Assembly: GCF_035046485.1 (NCBI RefSeq)
Contig: NC_085137.1
Location: 40,665,155-40,729,154 of the forward strand
Direction: 5' to 3'
Length of the DNA: 64,000 nucleotides
DNA from: Aedes albopictus
Taxonomy: Eukaryota > Arthropoda > Insecta > Diptera > Culicidae
A model generated the notes under the pieces. It saw nothing but the letters and a program-made list of their open reading frames with translations, had not been told where the DNA came from and searched no databases. How positions within the stretch are numbered: the first letter of the stretch is position 1; every line of letters begins with the position of its first letter. Both the position numbers and the translations under genes were made by a program. Shown here in pieces: positions 1 through 14,500 of the stretch.

Positions 1-2468
1 CGATAGGATTCTTTAAAAAAAATAACAGAAACAAAATCAAGAATAAGTTTTGTTATTCTTAATTATTTGAGAATATTCTAAACTTAGGAATATAAAAATA
101 TGAGTTGGGCATCACGGGAACAGATGTTGCTATCAATTATTATTTTAATATTTATATATTACTTTAGTTTAAATACATAATATTCATATAATCATAGTAA
201 TTTAGTGTTTCATCATCATCATAATTTCCTCCTTTCATTTTTCTTCGCTATAACATGCAGAGAAGAAGGTATCGGACGCAGCTTGAGTAAGCCAGTTCCT
301 TCACAGAACCAAGCTAGAAAACAATTTAATTTTGATGGCGATCATGATTCGAATCGAAGGGGGATGGGTCTTGAGTTTTGGGCTTCTTCTTGCTAGAAAA
401 CAATATCGAATTTCAACAATATTCTAGAGGGTACAACACTGAGAGGTCGGCTGCCGTGCCGTGCAAGTAAGCAAGACTTATAACGAAATTAGCAAATCGA
501 TTAAAATCAGGTTGTTTTTTTTTAACAGAATCAACTTTTCTCCACAGCGTATATGTACATGTGGGACTGAAACGGTCCCGAAAGCGCTTGTTTATGCACG
601 ATGCACGTGGGAAAGTTGTTGTATGCTTGTAGCGTGTGTGAATTCATTGATCCGAACTCGGGTTGGGATGAATGCGATGGAAACGAGTAAAGTGAATGCC
701 GGAAATATAACGCAGTGAATAGATCAAAGGAAAATATATGGTTTTGAAACTTGTCAAGTCAGTTTCAAAACCATCCCTGATATGATACAATCAAGAACAT
801 CACCTACTATAACATCACCTGTGACTGTGACTATAAACCAAACACGACAGGAAAAATATTAAAAATCTTGCCAAGAGTTTAGGCTGCCATGTTTTACTCG
901 AAAATTCTACCAGAATTTGTAGCATGTATAAGGGCTTCCACCTGAATTGTTTCTTGTATGCATCTAACAATTGTAAAAACAAAGTTGACTTGAGTCATGG
1001 ATCGATCAAAGTTTGTTGGATTTCGCCGCATCAAAACAAAGGCGCCACCGTATATGGACTTTAACATTGTGACAGCAGCCGAGTTATGTCAAACACGCAA
1101 GGCTACTGTGGCGCTATCTGTTCATTCCATAGCGGCCGTTTTAGTTTTTTTTAGTGATCCATTCGTTGCATAGTTGATTATACATTTCTTTGCTTGTTGC
1201 GTCCAGTAAAAAAAATAAGAATAAGAAGAGATAAAACAAAATTCCAGATTCATCCAGACTGCAGCAGTAATGACGCTTGACTTCCCTCATTGTGTGATGA
1301 AAGACGATACCGAAAACTATACCAGCTTATTTCTCTGTTGAATATTCGATTTTAACTTGTGAATATTCTCCTAATTTTTATGTGCATTTATATGGTTCTT
1401 CATCACTCAGGAGCCCCTAGCAACCGGAGTTGTTGTATACTTTCAGATCATTTCTGGCGACAAATAACTGCAAGACAGAAAAACCGATCCCTAGCACGGA
1501 CATCAAAATGCAGCCGTCTTGTATTAAAACCCGATTCGGGGTGGCCCATTAGGATTAATTTTCCTAGACAAATTAAGCTATGAAAACAGAATAAATACTG
1601 TCGCCAAAAATAGTGAAGAGAATTGTCAGACAAAAGAGGCACAAAACAAGCAACAAAGAAGGTGCGACGATTACTCTTTATCCCTACTGGTAACAGATAA
1701 TGACATGATCTCGAAATTTTTTGTTGCAGACAAAACGGAAGCTGAATTTGTTGCGTACTTTTCAACTCGTGAATAATCAATTATTGCTAACCCAAAGTCG
1801 AAACTGTTTGATGATAGAGCTTCACCAGAGTTGCAGTGTTTACCGACTCGAAGTTACCGTTCGAAAATCGCAATGCAAGGCTTAAAAATCTCTAAACTCG
1901 TGGTGTACGATGTTAATCCCATTATTTTCAAGTTGGGACAAACTTATGTCGCATTGGTTTGTTTGTCGCAACAAATACAGGTTGCGACATTGTCATTATT
2001 GTTGCGCGATGGTTGAATTTTGATTCACTGGCCAAAATGCAATCAGCCAAACAAAACACTGTTCCAGGATTGACTGATGGACCGAAAACAATAAATGAAA
2101 CCTCGTCATCCTATGAGTAAAAGGTGTTATCCAATGGGATAGCCGGGCATATTTATGTTTAGTGTATCAAATTTATGTTTTATGTTGTAAGTGTCCATTT
2201 GTGACGTCGTCTATTAGTGTACATTTGTAGTGTCTTATTTCATTTTTCTCGGCTGAGCGCCAAGTGAAAAATAAAATAGAGCATTTGTAGTGTTCCATTT
2301 TGTTTACGTAAAAAAACCCACGTTATGTTTCTAATAAAGTTTTGAAACTACTTCAATTGAAGGACCCAGCTTTATTTTTCAGATGTAACTTTGCTTCAAA
2401 ATTTAATCGCATTCATTCCACCCCGAGCTCTGGGACATTGAATTAACGTTCTGACGTCCATACCTAGA
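1..2468. other. Intergenic DNA 3' of STAM, no gene seen
   Basis: AT-rich sequence without a convincing reading frame; the small ORFs here (60-110 codons) have no recognisable domain and no splice context. It contains a perfect short hairpin at 738-774 and a plus-strand AATAAA at 2333-2338 with no coding sequence in front of it inside the window. Nothing else can be supported. Confidence 0.6.
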
Positions 2469-2474
2469 TTTATT
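2469..2474 (-). other. STAM candidate polyadenylation signal
   Basis: TTTATT on the plus strand reads AATAAA on the minus strand, about 70 bases beyond the STAM stop codon. It is the first such hexamer after the stop, so it is the natural candidate 3' end signal for the STAM transcript. The position is seen; its use is inferred. Confidence 0.45.
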
Positions 2475-2544
2475 TCCTTCGTGCAATGTAGGAAAATTTC
2501 TAGGAGAATATGGTATCGGGGAAAGGAAACGGAAAAAGGGAGGC

Positions 2545-5500
2545 TTACCGCTGCTGTTGATAGATTGGAATGTTCTGCGGCGAATTAGCTGCGGTGTTGA
2601 TCGTTAGGGGTGATCCAGGCGGGGCCATCATGTGGCCCACCAGCATGTGTGCATGATGGTGGGCCGTGCTAATGGGCGGGAATCCTCCGGGAGGAACGCT
2701 TCCCGGAGCCATTTGCATGTAGGGTGGTAAGCCGGCGGCCGCCTGGTAGGGCGCCATTTGGGGATGATGATTCATGTTCATGGGAGGCGGAGCGGTGGCC
2801 GTTGGCGGTTGCGGATGCGGTACTGGTCCATTTGGTTGCGAATGGGGAGCTGGTCCGTATGGGGGAAAACTTCCGCCGGACGGAGCGGAGACTGGTAGAG
2901 GATGTTGCTGCGGTGGCATCTGAGGCCGAGGAACAGACGCTTGTGGGGGTTGATGCGGTTGCTGATGCTGTGGAGGCAAAGATGTTGGAGCAGAACTAAC
3001 TACCGGAGGAGGCGATGTGGGATTCGAGAAATTCGGGGGTAATTGGGAGTGTTGGATGTGGTTCATGTTCATCATATGGGGAGCTGCACTACTCGGGGGT
3101 GGTTGTAGGGGCATATTTGGCATAGGTTGAGACTGGGTGGCCTGGGGAAGCTGAGTCCCTGGTTGATTAGGCATATGCTGATGCATCGGAGGCTGTCCTG
3201 CAGCCGTTGGTTGTTGCGGTAAGCCATGCATCCCAGTGGGCGCGCCACTGGTGGGTATTTGTTGTGGCGGTAAACTAGAGGGTCCACTCTGAGACATGGT
3301 AGGCATTGCCTGCTGAGGAGGAGGAAACTGAGGTATCGCACTGACACCCATCTGGGCCATATCATGCCGAAGCTGGCCCATTCCATATGGGGGCATAGCT
3401 CCAGGCATTCCTCCCATTCCTGGGTACATCCCTGACATATTCTGTCCGTACATTCCAGGCAAACTGTACATTCCTGACATTCCCGGTTGTCCAGGATACC
3501 CTCCCATTCCGTACCCAGGAGGCCCCATCATCATTGAACGATCCGGTTCTCTCATCAGCGTGTGATACAAATTGATGGCCTCCACAAGGTCACTGCTCAA
3601 CTGAGTCAACTGTGCATGCCTTCGGTCAACTCGTTCCAATTCCGTATCGATCAGCGGCCCCATCTGATTTACCATTTGCTCTAGCTGCAACATCTCATCG
3701 GTGTCCGCTGACGGATCCTCCGGATCAGCCTCGTGCAACAAGTGCAACAATCGATCTATCTTCTCCTCATCAATTTCCACCACCTGTTCCTGCACCTCCT
3801 TCTCTTCCTCCTTCCTCTGCTCGTCAGAGAACTGCACATTCTTCTTGGTCTTGGTAGCTCCCTCCACCTCGGCATTCAAATCCGACGTGACGAAATTAGA
3901 GGGAAATAGGCCCTCCCCGCGGTGGTTCTGCCCCTTCCACCAGTTCGGGTCGCTATCGTCCAGTACCATGATGATTTCCCCCGTGTGGAAAGTCAGTTCG
4001 TTATCTTCGGCCGCCTCAAAGTCATACAAAGCGCGAACCTATCAGAAAAAGAAAAGCAAACACCGTTCAGTTAGTGTCAACCTTCTCTTAGATGTGTGAT
4101 TCATTCAAACGACTTACCTTCCTGGGTTCCACAACCGGCGCCGACGACGACAGCAACGATGGATAAAGAGAGCTCTGTTGATGGAAAAAAGATTAACATG
4201 TTAAACACAATTTGTGTACATTCTGGCTGGAACCGCTTAAAAAAGGTTGATCAATGTAAAAAATTGTTGAATTGGGTGAAACTGACAACTGCACATAAAA
4301 TTAATAGGACAAAAATTATAAATTACGTACAACATATAAATTCAATTAATTTTTGTTGTTTCTTGACCCTTTATCTTTTGCCAATAGCAAACTATCTTCC
4401 ACAAATATAATTCATAAACTTCATAGAACACTTACTGATGCGGCAGCACCCCCTCCCGAGGACATCTTCGGCGATTGATTGCTGCTGCTGCTGGCGCCTG
4501 CCGAACCCTTGCTCTCCTTCAGTGACAGTTCGATCGCCTTGGCAATATCTTCCTCCTCCTGTTGACTAGATACCACGTTCGGGTCCTTGCTCAGTGGAAC
4601 CTCCCGTTTGGGCGTTACCGAGGGATCACTGAAGTCGTAGCCCTCGGCCCGTAGCTTGCCGTACAGGGACGGAATCAGATTCAGCTGTGGATCGCTTTTG
4701 AACTCCGATTCGGCCCACTTTTTCAGGCATAGTTTCAGTCGCTGTGAGAAATGAGAGAAGGGGTTTTTGAAATTTCAATCAAATCGTGAACCGCAGCCTA
4801 GAATACAAACCGTATTGACTTTTGGTTGACTTTTCTGCAATAGTTTGCGGAATTCGGTTTCGAAATCTCTCGATGCAATTTCCAGGTGGAACTGCTTACC
4901 GCAATTGCTAACGCAAGCATCCAGAAGCTGAAAGAAGTCAAAATTTTAAAAACACTTCTCAATTACGAACAGTAACTACCTAATACATACCGTAATGGCC
5001 TGCATAACCACGTGAGGATCGCTGTGGTTAAGTCGTTTGATGATCGTTTTTAGGCATTCCTTCGGGTTGACCGCACCGTTGGTCACTTTGTCGCAGATGT
5101 CCATGATGAGACCCCATTTTTCCTGTGTGTTGGTCTCGCTGGTTGCTTTCTCTGTTGGGGAGGAAAACAAAACAAGTTGAGTGACCTACATTTTAACAAT
5201 ATCTATGCCGTAGGTGTATATTCAAAAAAAATCCCAGATTTCCCCATTTCATTTTTGTGCCCAAAAGCAAGTTAATCAATTCACAAATCTTAACCAGAAG
5301 CTTTTCGCGACAAACATTTTGTTTTGCTGTAAATGTTCAACACGCGACCATGACATCGCTGCGACCAATTATTGTTGTTGCTTGCATGCAGGTTATCGCA
5401 CGTGATAAGCGAAAGCTTTTTTAGGTTTTTGCTTTCATTGAACGATCGCGTCTCGTCGTCACCAACCACCCCGTGCGTGTGTGCGTGTTCCGCATGTCTG

Positions 5501-8500
5501 TCTGATGTTATTTATTACCAATTTACATGCAAATATTGATGCTGACGACGATGATTCAATGTTGATGATGACGATGATTCGAACATGTCGGAATGAATGA
5601 AATTGCTGAAGGTCGATCCGCCAGTCGAAGGTCAATTGCAAGCAGCATCTTGGAAACTATGTGTTGAGTACTGAGGACGCATGCACTGTACCAGTTGGCA
5701 ACCATCGATCGAATGGAGAAAGTAGGTATATATTATAGGCTTTGAGCGTGATAGAATCACTAAACGGTTAACCCTCTCTTTCCCATGGTAGCACAGGTGA
5801 TCCACTACTTTGCACTGTTCATACAAATACAGGATAAGTTAGATCATTCCCATTTTTTCGTCAGATGTTTGTATATGTTTAATGAACTATTATGTCAAGT
5901 TTGGTCAAAATTTCTCTGCTCGTTTTTGTTCTGGAGCTAAATGATTAAGCGAAAGTCGGTATTTTTTCTATTTTAATTCAAACAATATTTGAATATTCAA
6001 TATTCCGAAACATGAACATTATTTTCAACGGAAAAAAATACTAGCATGCCCTACAGTATGTATATTAGCACAATAAAATACCGTTTCACAAACAAGTTGA
6101 CGATAAAACATTAATTTTATGAACAAACATGTGGATCATCAGTGATCCATTGGGAACATAACGACATTTTTATCCTTCCTGATCTAACCTGTTCCTTGTT
6201 AGCATGTTTGTTTACATTCAAGATATTTTCCATTATTAATAGGGTTTCATGTAAAAATGTCATTATTTCATATATGTAATGCAATCTATATAGCGCCGGC
6301 AATAAGTCGTAGATGAATCGGAGGGTTTATATGGTACGAGGAGAGAATCCATAGATTCGAAGCGAATCATGTCCGAATAACTACTTATGATAACTGCAAG
6401 AAGTCCGACAAGTTTCTTTAAGTTTTACAGAAGGGCTAGATAAGAATCTTGAGATGAATTAAAGATTTAATAGACGATTTATAAATATATAGTTTTGAAA
6501 AAAAAAACAATATACAAATAAAAAACAAAATTTATATATGTGAATAATTCACAGTGAATTCAGTGCATCCATCTTCCCAATGGATCACAGGTGATCCACC
6601 CAAAAAAACAAATTTTTCATTTCTAACGATATTTTGGAGTAAAACTATACATCTTTTGTTCTGGTGATTTTTTCAGAAACCATTTTATCTATTTTTAAAT
6701 GTCAAAAAACTTTGTGGGAAAGAAAGGGTTAAGGCGCTGTCCATAAAACTACGTAGACTCATTTTTACCCTTCTTACACCCATAAGAAGGGTATAAATAC
6801 CGCTTGGAAAACCGACTTCCGATCCGAGGCCCGCAGGGCCGAGTCACATATACCAATCAACTCAGCTCGACGAATTGAGCAAATGTCTGTATGTGCGTGT
6901 GTGTGTGTGTATGCGTGTGTGTGTGTGAGTATGTATGTTACAAAAAATGTCACTCACGGTTCTCAGCCGTCTGTTGACCGATTTGAGTTCTCTTGGAAGC
7001 AAATGAAAGCTACTACATCCTAGTAGAACGCTATTGAATTTTATTTTGATTGGACGTTCGGTTACCGAGATATCTTTCAAAGAGTGCTAGGGAGTAGTAC
7101 AACTTAATTATTTTAGATATTTTTGACAAAGTGTATCACCATAAATTTCTCAGCCGTCTATCAACCGATTTGGGTTCTTAAGGCCCCAAATGAAAGCTAC
7201 TGCATCCTAGAAGAACGCTTTTGAATTTAATTCTGATTGGACATTTTGAAACCGAGATATCTTTCGAGGAGTACTTTGGAGTAATATAACTTAACTTTTT
7301 AAGAGGTCTTTGTTTCAATTATAGAAAGCAATCAACTTGATGCCAAATCTACAATATTTTGTAGAATGACCAAAAATCACAATCACACATACGAGTAATA
7401 CAACAATAATTTTAATACGTGTAAGAAGGGTTCTGTTCACCATAGGTGGATTAATTCAGGTTTTTTAAAACTGTTCTACTTAAAACTGTTTGAAGTACGA
7501 TCATGATAGCAAAATATTTTTGTCGTTGATAGAAGTTCATAATTTTCGTTTTTTTAGGGGTTTTCAGTTGGAACTGCGGACAGGTTTTTCATCTCTACAA
7601 AGACCAATGTTTAGATGGAATAGGCTATGTTGGCCACTTTAACACTAGTTTTTACGTTGTGCCTATGTAGTTTTAATAAAACTGTAGCATTTTCCCTCCC
7701 GTAGATATGCCAGTCATGTCAACCCTCAGTAATGTCAAGTCTTTGAAGCTATTGTCATAAGAATTTTCACCCACGGAATCTGAAGCACTAAGAACGTTCA
7801 TGTCCAACAGCAAATTATCTCTTGGAAATAGTATATAGCACAACATGCTGTCTATGTTGACAACTGTACTTATGCTGCTTCCAAGAAATATTGTGTTAAA
7901 TGTTTAATCAAATCTGTAGCGGTCAAAATACCAAATGAAGACAACAACCCTTGCTGCAATAGCACCTATGTTGGTAGTCACCTACAGCACTGGCACTATC
8001 CCCAATGATAGACAATGAATTTAATATGTCATGGGTTTCTAATGATAGCTTTGAAAAGATGTCTACTTTGTCATTTCAAATTACGTTGTCTAGCTCGTGA
8101 AAAATGTTTTTCAGTCTTCCCAAAAACACAAGCCGCGTTGAGCCTGAGCTCAATTTTGCAAGTGCGCGTTCATCCCGAGCGCGCATTCTCTCTCATGTTC
8201 GTGCTTGTCGAGAGCATCGAGCAGGCAAGGAAAAAATGAACACGGCGCGCTCGAGCTCAGGCTCGAGCTCAAGCGCAAAACTCAGGCTCAAGCCTAGTGT
8301 TTGGTGTGTGCGAGCCTACTAGCCAGCTTGTGTTTGTCGTTCTTCGGCAGGCGGTGCGCGGTGGCAAAGCTAGGTGGGTTGCCGTTGCCTGCGTGACACC
8401 GGTGTGCGGTTTCTCAAGTGATCGAGAACAATGTTTACTATTTTTTAGTGACTAAACTTGATATGCCGCAGTTGATTCCTGGATTTGTTGCTGTTGCTCT

Positions 8501-11500
8501 TTAGCCACAGACAAACAGACATACTACTCAAATCGCAATCATCGCACGATTTAACGGTCATTTTGAAAATATAATGTGGTTCGGACTGTGCTCGCATGTG
8601 TCATGGTGGCGCTGCTGTGCCTACATCACCTCTCAATCTTGGAGAGAAATGAACGCGACGCCGATCAATGTTTACATAAAATGACTCCAAGATGAACCTT
8701 CATTCATGTTTTATGAATGGATGTCGTCACGGGGGAGTCGTCACCTGCAAAATTGTTACATCGAGCCGAGGGAAACAACACCTGCAAATGAATGCTTCGG
8801 ATTGAGCATTATAGAGGGTGCTAGTGAGATGCCAAACGATGTTTTTGAAGCAATTTTCTTCTAAGTAGTATGTCTGTTTGTCTGTGCTTTAGCCGCATGG
8901 TTTTCACGCTGCCGCCGATTACCATGCCGACACAGTAAGGCTTACAATATCATCACCATGATCTTATACCGCATTTAGTTCACTACTGGACTGCGAACTG
9001 CGACATTATAAGTGCGAAAACATAAATAAAAGTGCGCGATTGCATCAAATCAGGTTGATGTCTTCGGCGCACTATTTCTTCAATCTATGGAGAACAAGTG
9101 CTCTGAAGACACCGAGGTGATTTGATGCAATCGCGCACTTTTATTAGCGTTTTCGCACTCGTGAAAACTAGTGCGATAGTCCAGTGGTGAACTAAATGCG
9201 CTATATCTAAATACACCAGTACATGGACACAATATTCCTTTACAGATCCCCGATTTAAAAATATAGTATGTATACCCATTTTGTTATTGATAACTAAGTT
9301 GCTTGTCGACTATTCGTTAGGATCGTTAGGATCCGTATGGTTCAATTTGAGATTATTCTGATTATTGTTGGTAATAGCCGGAACTCTTTTTTTTAACGTA
9401 TCTGCTGGAACAAGGCCTGCTTCTCAGCCAGTTCAATGAGGCTGAATTCCCACGCCTTCATAGCTGTGGCTAAATGTCCCCCTAATTAATTACCTTATCC
9501 TTCCGTAACTCGCGCGGCTTGCCACCACTGTTAGGTGAGTGCAAAAAGCGAGATTTTTTCAATGTGTTGTACAAAATACAACACCGCGATCGCATGAGAG
9601 TTAAGCTTTTAAATCATATCTATATGAATATCACACCCATCTAAGATTTGTGCAAGTATTCATGCTATGCTATGCTATGCTATGCTATCTATATGAATAT
9701 CACATCCCAAGTATTTTCGTATGCAACAGAAAAATAGATAAGATCTTCGATCGCAGTGTCATACAGTGGTGACCAGATTTTGTAAATCCCCGATTTTGTC
9801 TACTCCCGGTTATGCTGGCTTTTTTATCCGATTTTACCGTGAAGACATAAAAATTGCACTCATGTTTTGCATGTTGGTGATTTCAGAAACCCCTTCTCCC
9901 CCCGTCGACTTTTGATCACACAAACACTTGAAAATTTATTGAATTAAGCGTATACTTTGGCTAGTCCCCTGTCCCTCCCCTCTTATCTAGAAGTTTACGT
10001 GCTTTATGAACGCCTCTCCCCCACTGTTATTTTGGAACGCTAAGAAGGACCGAAATACACGTAAATAATAAGTAAATAATAATTCAAAAAAACGAAATGT
10101 TCCCGAGTTGATGCGACTAATTGTAATTTTCCTAAAACAACTCTAGTACGTACTATCGACAGCGACCTTCAGCACTACAAATGTTGCTTAATATAAAAAT
10201 TTAATTCGGAAGCTTTTTTTGACCCAACTGAAGAACTTACATTATTTTAACCCAGCCGCCCTTTGGAGGCCTAAAATACGTCATGGCGACCAGCAATGTG
10301 TTTATTAAATATAAAAAAAAAAAAAACAACCCATACTTAATCGAAGTGGACCAGAAAAAAAAATATCACCGGTGAATCACGCCATCAACAACTGTGACGA
10401 CAGCGACTGCAAATGTGGCATTGAACCGTTAGAACATTTCTCAGCTTCTTGACCGCAGTGCAAAACCGAAACGAGTGCGAAGCTGCAAACACCGATGTTT
10501 TCAGCGCGGTTGTGAGCGCCGCTGCGAGCGCGGTGCAAAACATGAGCATTGAGCTTGAGCTCGAGTGCATGTTCATCCCGACGTGTGCATGCATGAACTC
10601 GAAGCTAATGTTTATTGGAGAGTGTGAGCACGGCTACACATCCGCGCGGGGCTGCACCTTGAAGACTGTGTTTTTGTCATGTCAAGCTGCATTGGCGTCA
10701 AAAATACATCTAAGTATCGATCACATTTTAGCCACAGACAAACAGACATACTACTCAAATCGAAATCATCGCACGATTTAACGGTCATTTTGAAAATAAC
10801 GTGTGGTTCGGACTGTGCTCGCATGTGTCATGGTGGCGCTGCTGTGCCTACATCACCTCTCAATTTTGGAGAGAAATGAACGCGACGCCGATCAATGTTT
10901 ACATAAAATTACTCAATCATGAACCTTCATTCATATTTTATGAATGGATGACGCCACGGGGGAGTGGTCACCTGCTAAATTTTCATATCGAGCCGAGGGA
11001 AACCACACCTGCAAATGAATGCTTCGGATTGAGCATTATAGAGGGTGCTAGTGAGATGCCAAACGATGTTTTTGAAGCAATTTTCTTCTAAGTAGTATGT
11101 CTGTTTGTCTGTGTTTTAGCTCTGCAATTCAGCACCATTGTATGCTACCAAATATACTATGTTAATAATATAAGTTACTTTCAGCTATTTCTGGCGAGTC
11201 TTTATCCTGTGCTTGTGGAGTCGCTTGTAACGAACGTGGCAACTATTACACTCTAAAAACGTATGCCTTTTAGAGTTGCACAAGCTGTCAACATTAATGA
11301 ACTATGCATATCAATCTCTTCAGTTATCGATAAATAATATCAAAATGTTTAGGGTTTAAATTAAAAAATCACATTCTTTGCGTACACAACAAGATAAACC
11401 AACTGGTATCTGCATTAGTTTGAGCAGTTTGACCAAAATATTGCATTTCTCAGTACCTACTTCCAAAACAAATATGTTTCTGAAAGATGATAATTGCGAA

Positions 11501-14500
11501 ACTTCAAATTAAGTATGTTCCATCACTGATATACGACAGCTAAAAAATATAGACTTAATATTTGCTTTGTCCTCAGTATCGCATAAACAGACTGACCCTA
11601 ATAGAACATGTTCTGATGAGCGTTATCTCCACTTTTCCAGCAAATAGAATTAGTAAATTAAATCTAAATGTTTCGCTCGAGATCTAAGTTATTACTCAAT
11701 GTGTTGAATTTGGGAGGCGAAGAAACAAATGTTCCGATACTTCAATGTTCCTTTATTGTTGGAAGTTTCAATATCCTAAGGAATCTTCAAAATTAGCTAA
11801 TAATAATCACGGGTAAACGATAAATTGAAACTTACGTTTTGTCAACTTTCCGCCTATCTTTCCCAATTCCGTATACAATCTAGATTCTGGTCGGTGTTGT
11901 GAAATCTAAGTATTTGTTTGGTTTAGCCATTGTATAAGTCCTGGTAATTGTTTAATTTCACCTGTTCTTCTCAATTCCAGTAATAATTCAGGTCAAGTTT
12001 CGCTTGCTAGTACAGAGGAGAGAATCTGGAGATAACGATATGTATATGGATCAGTTCATAATTAAATTTAACTCGTATATCTCACCAGCTATGCAATCAA
12101 TAATAGATTATGATTGTAGCAATAAGAAACTACTGCACTATCTAGAACTATTAGTTACTTCAGTAGCTCACTAATTTACGTCCTGCATGAACGATGACTT
12201 TCACTATTTCTCCTCGCTAAATATGGTCTTGTTTACATCTACAGTCAGGTTTTTTTACGCGGGGATACGTACCGCGTAAAAAAAACTCAGTTCAAATTTC
12301 GAAAAACCGCGTAAAAAAAGTCTCACCATTTCTCGACGAATCATGCAAAAATAAGACGATGATTTTTTTTTATGGAGTTTTCATTTACGCGGCCGCGTAA
12401 AAATAAACCTGACTGTATAGAATTCAGATTTCATTATTCTCTTATCTAAGGTTCATAGGCGTCCTACACTCGTGCCGCTGGGGGGCATAGAATGTAGCTA
12501 ATGTAAACACTCAAGAGCGGCACAACACCGTGGGTTGTAACACAGTGAGGTATACGGATCTCGTGATATTAGTGGATAACTGACACTGCGGAAAATTACA
12601 AGTGGTAGTCGAAATACGCGTATCTGTCAAAGGATAAGCAATTAGGGCGGAATTAAAAGGTACGAAACTGATTACACTCATTAGAAGAGGGTATTCTGCT
12701 TAGAGGGTTTGAAAAGTTGGTACAAGATCATGTAGATACTTTCAGATGGTTTTGTTTGTGCAAATTGAATCTTGTACATCCCTAAATATGATTGACGACC
12801 ATAACAAAAGGAAATGCCATGGAGACACGGTTAAATATATTTAGCAAATATGTGATTTAATTTAAGGTTGATTGCCACGTTCGACGCTAGATGGTAATGT
12901 AAGCTGTTCACCAATACAATGTAAGGGGAACGCGGAAGTGAATCATATTGTTTATATAATATATTTGGTAAAATCTAAAATACACGAACGCGGAAAAAAA
13001 CAACAAATTGACGAACGCGAAAAAAAAGAATGATCTTCCATCCGTTCTTCAAATGGTCCTCACAAGCAACATCTTTCGCTCAGGACATTCAACCGTATTT
13101 TTACTTGTTCACACAAGGAATCTTCCTTGACCAAGTTGGCAGAACGCGCCCATACCCTTTCTGATGATTCTGGATGACTTTCGTTGTTTTTTTTTGTAAA
13201 CTAATGTTATTAATCAGTGGTCGCTTGTCTACTAAAGGTTCTTGGATAAAAATGAGTAAGATCAGATAGAAGAACAAAAGATTGGACAAAAAAAAAACAA
13301 AACAAAATATATTTTGGAATGATAGGGAAGGAGAAACCAAACTTCTTTAGATTGGAAAGGAATCAAATTATAACCAGCTAGTAACAGATAAAAAAAAAAT
13401 TAAGAAGGCTACTGAGTACAATGCTAAAGATTTTGTTGTACCGAAGATTAATATACCTTCTAAAATATTGGAAAAGTATAAAGGCCCATATGTATGTTAT
13501 TGAGAAAAAAAAAATTGACAAACTAATGATGGTTATGCAATTTCTGATACTAAGGGTTTTTTAAGTTTCCAATCAATCTTATTACTCAATTTATTCACCA
13601 AAAACATGAAGCTTTGGCTATCTCCTGATGATTTGTTGAATGCATTGAATTGCTATTGATAAGGACAAAGTGTAGAATTAGCCTAAGTTAAAATACACGT
13701 AAATAAAAATTAAAAAAAAAGATGAGGACATCAACTAGTAAGGATTGCCGAAATGTAGTAATTTAGTACATAGCGTCTTGTACCATTTGGGCAGGTGTAC
13801 CTATTTTGGGCACTTGCCGCTATAACTAAGTCAATTTCAAACAGATTGATTTGAGTTTTTGTACAGAGTTAGATACTGTACGTGCCTAGTTCTACACAAA
13901 ATTTCAAATCAATCGGTTTGAAATTGATTTAGTTATAGCGGAAAGTGCCCAAAATAGGTACACCTGCCCAAATGGTACATGACACATACTTAAATTATGG
14001 TAGGCTGTGGGAGTTAGACTAACTTATGATGTATGACTCTTGAAGGGGCTGTCCATTAATTACGTAAGGGAATTTTAGCGATTTTTCGATACCCCCTCCC
14101 CCCCTTGTAAGATTTTTTGTATGAAAACCCAAATTTTTTTGTATGGCGCGTAAGATTTTTCAAACCCCCCCCCCCCCCTCCCACCATGAACCCTTACGTA
14201 ATTAATGGACAGTCCCTGAAGACAGGACATATTGCAGTTTTTCACATCGATTCTGTAGATCACATTATTGCGTGGAATGCGATCCTTGGTCTGCGTAAAC
14301 AGGCTCTTAATGGTATAATTATTTCTTTTTGCTAGTCTAGTGTTCGGATAGTCAGCTTTGAAAACTTTAGCTAAAATCGACCAATGAGCATATTAATGGG
14401 TTTGTAGATGACATTATCATTGTTGATAGTGTTGTAGCTTCTCGCTGTTGCTGTTGATTGATGAGGCAATGTCGTAGGGATCTCGGATTCGGATAGTGGT

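Noticed and set aside
3612..4099. Plus-strand ORFs antisense to STAM
   Set aside because: Shadows of the STAM SH3 and coiled-coil coding sequence; no independent support.
10801..11091. 96-codon ORF inside the 381-bp MITE as a possible gene
   Set aside because: The same frame is stopped early in the other copy (8506-8886), so it is not under coding constraint.
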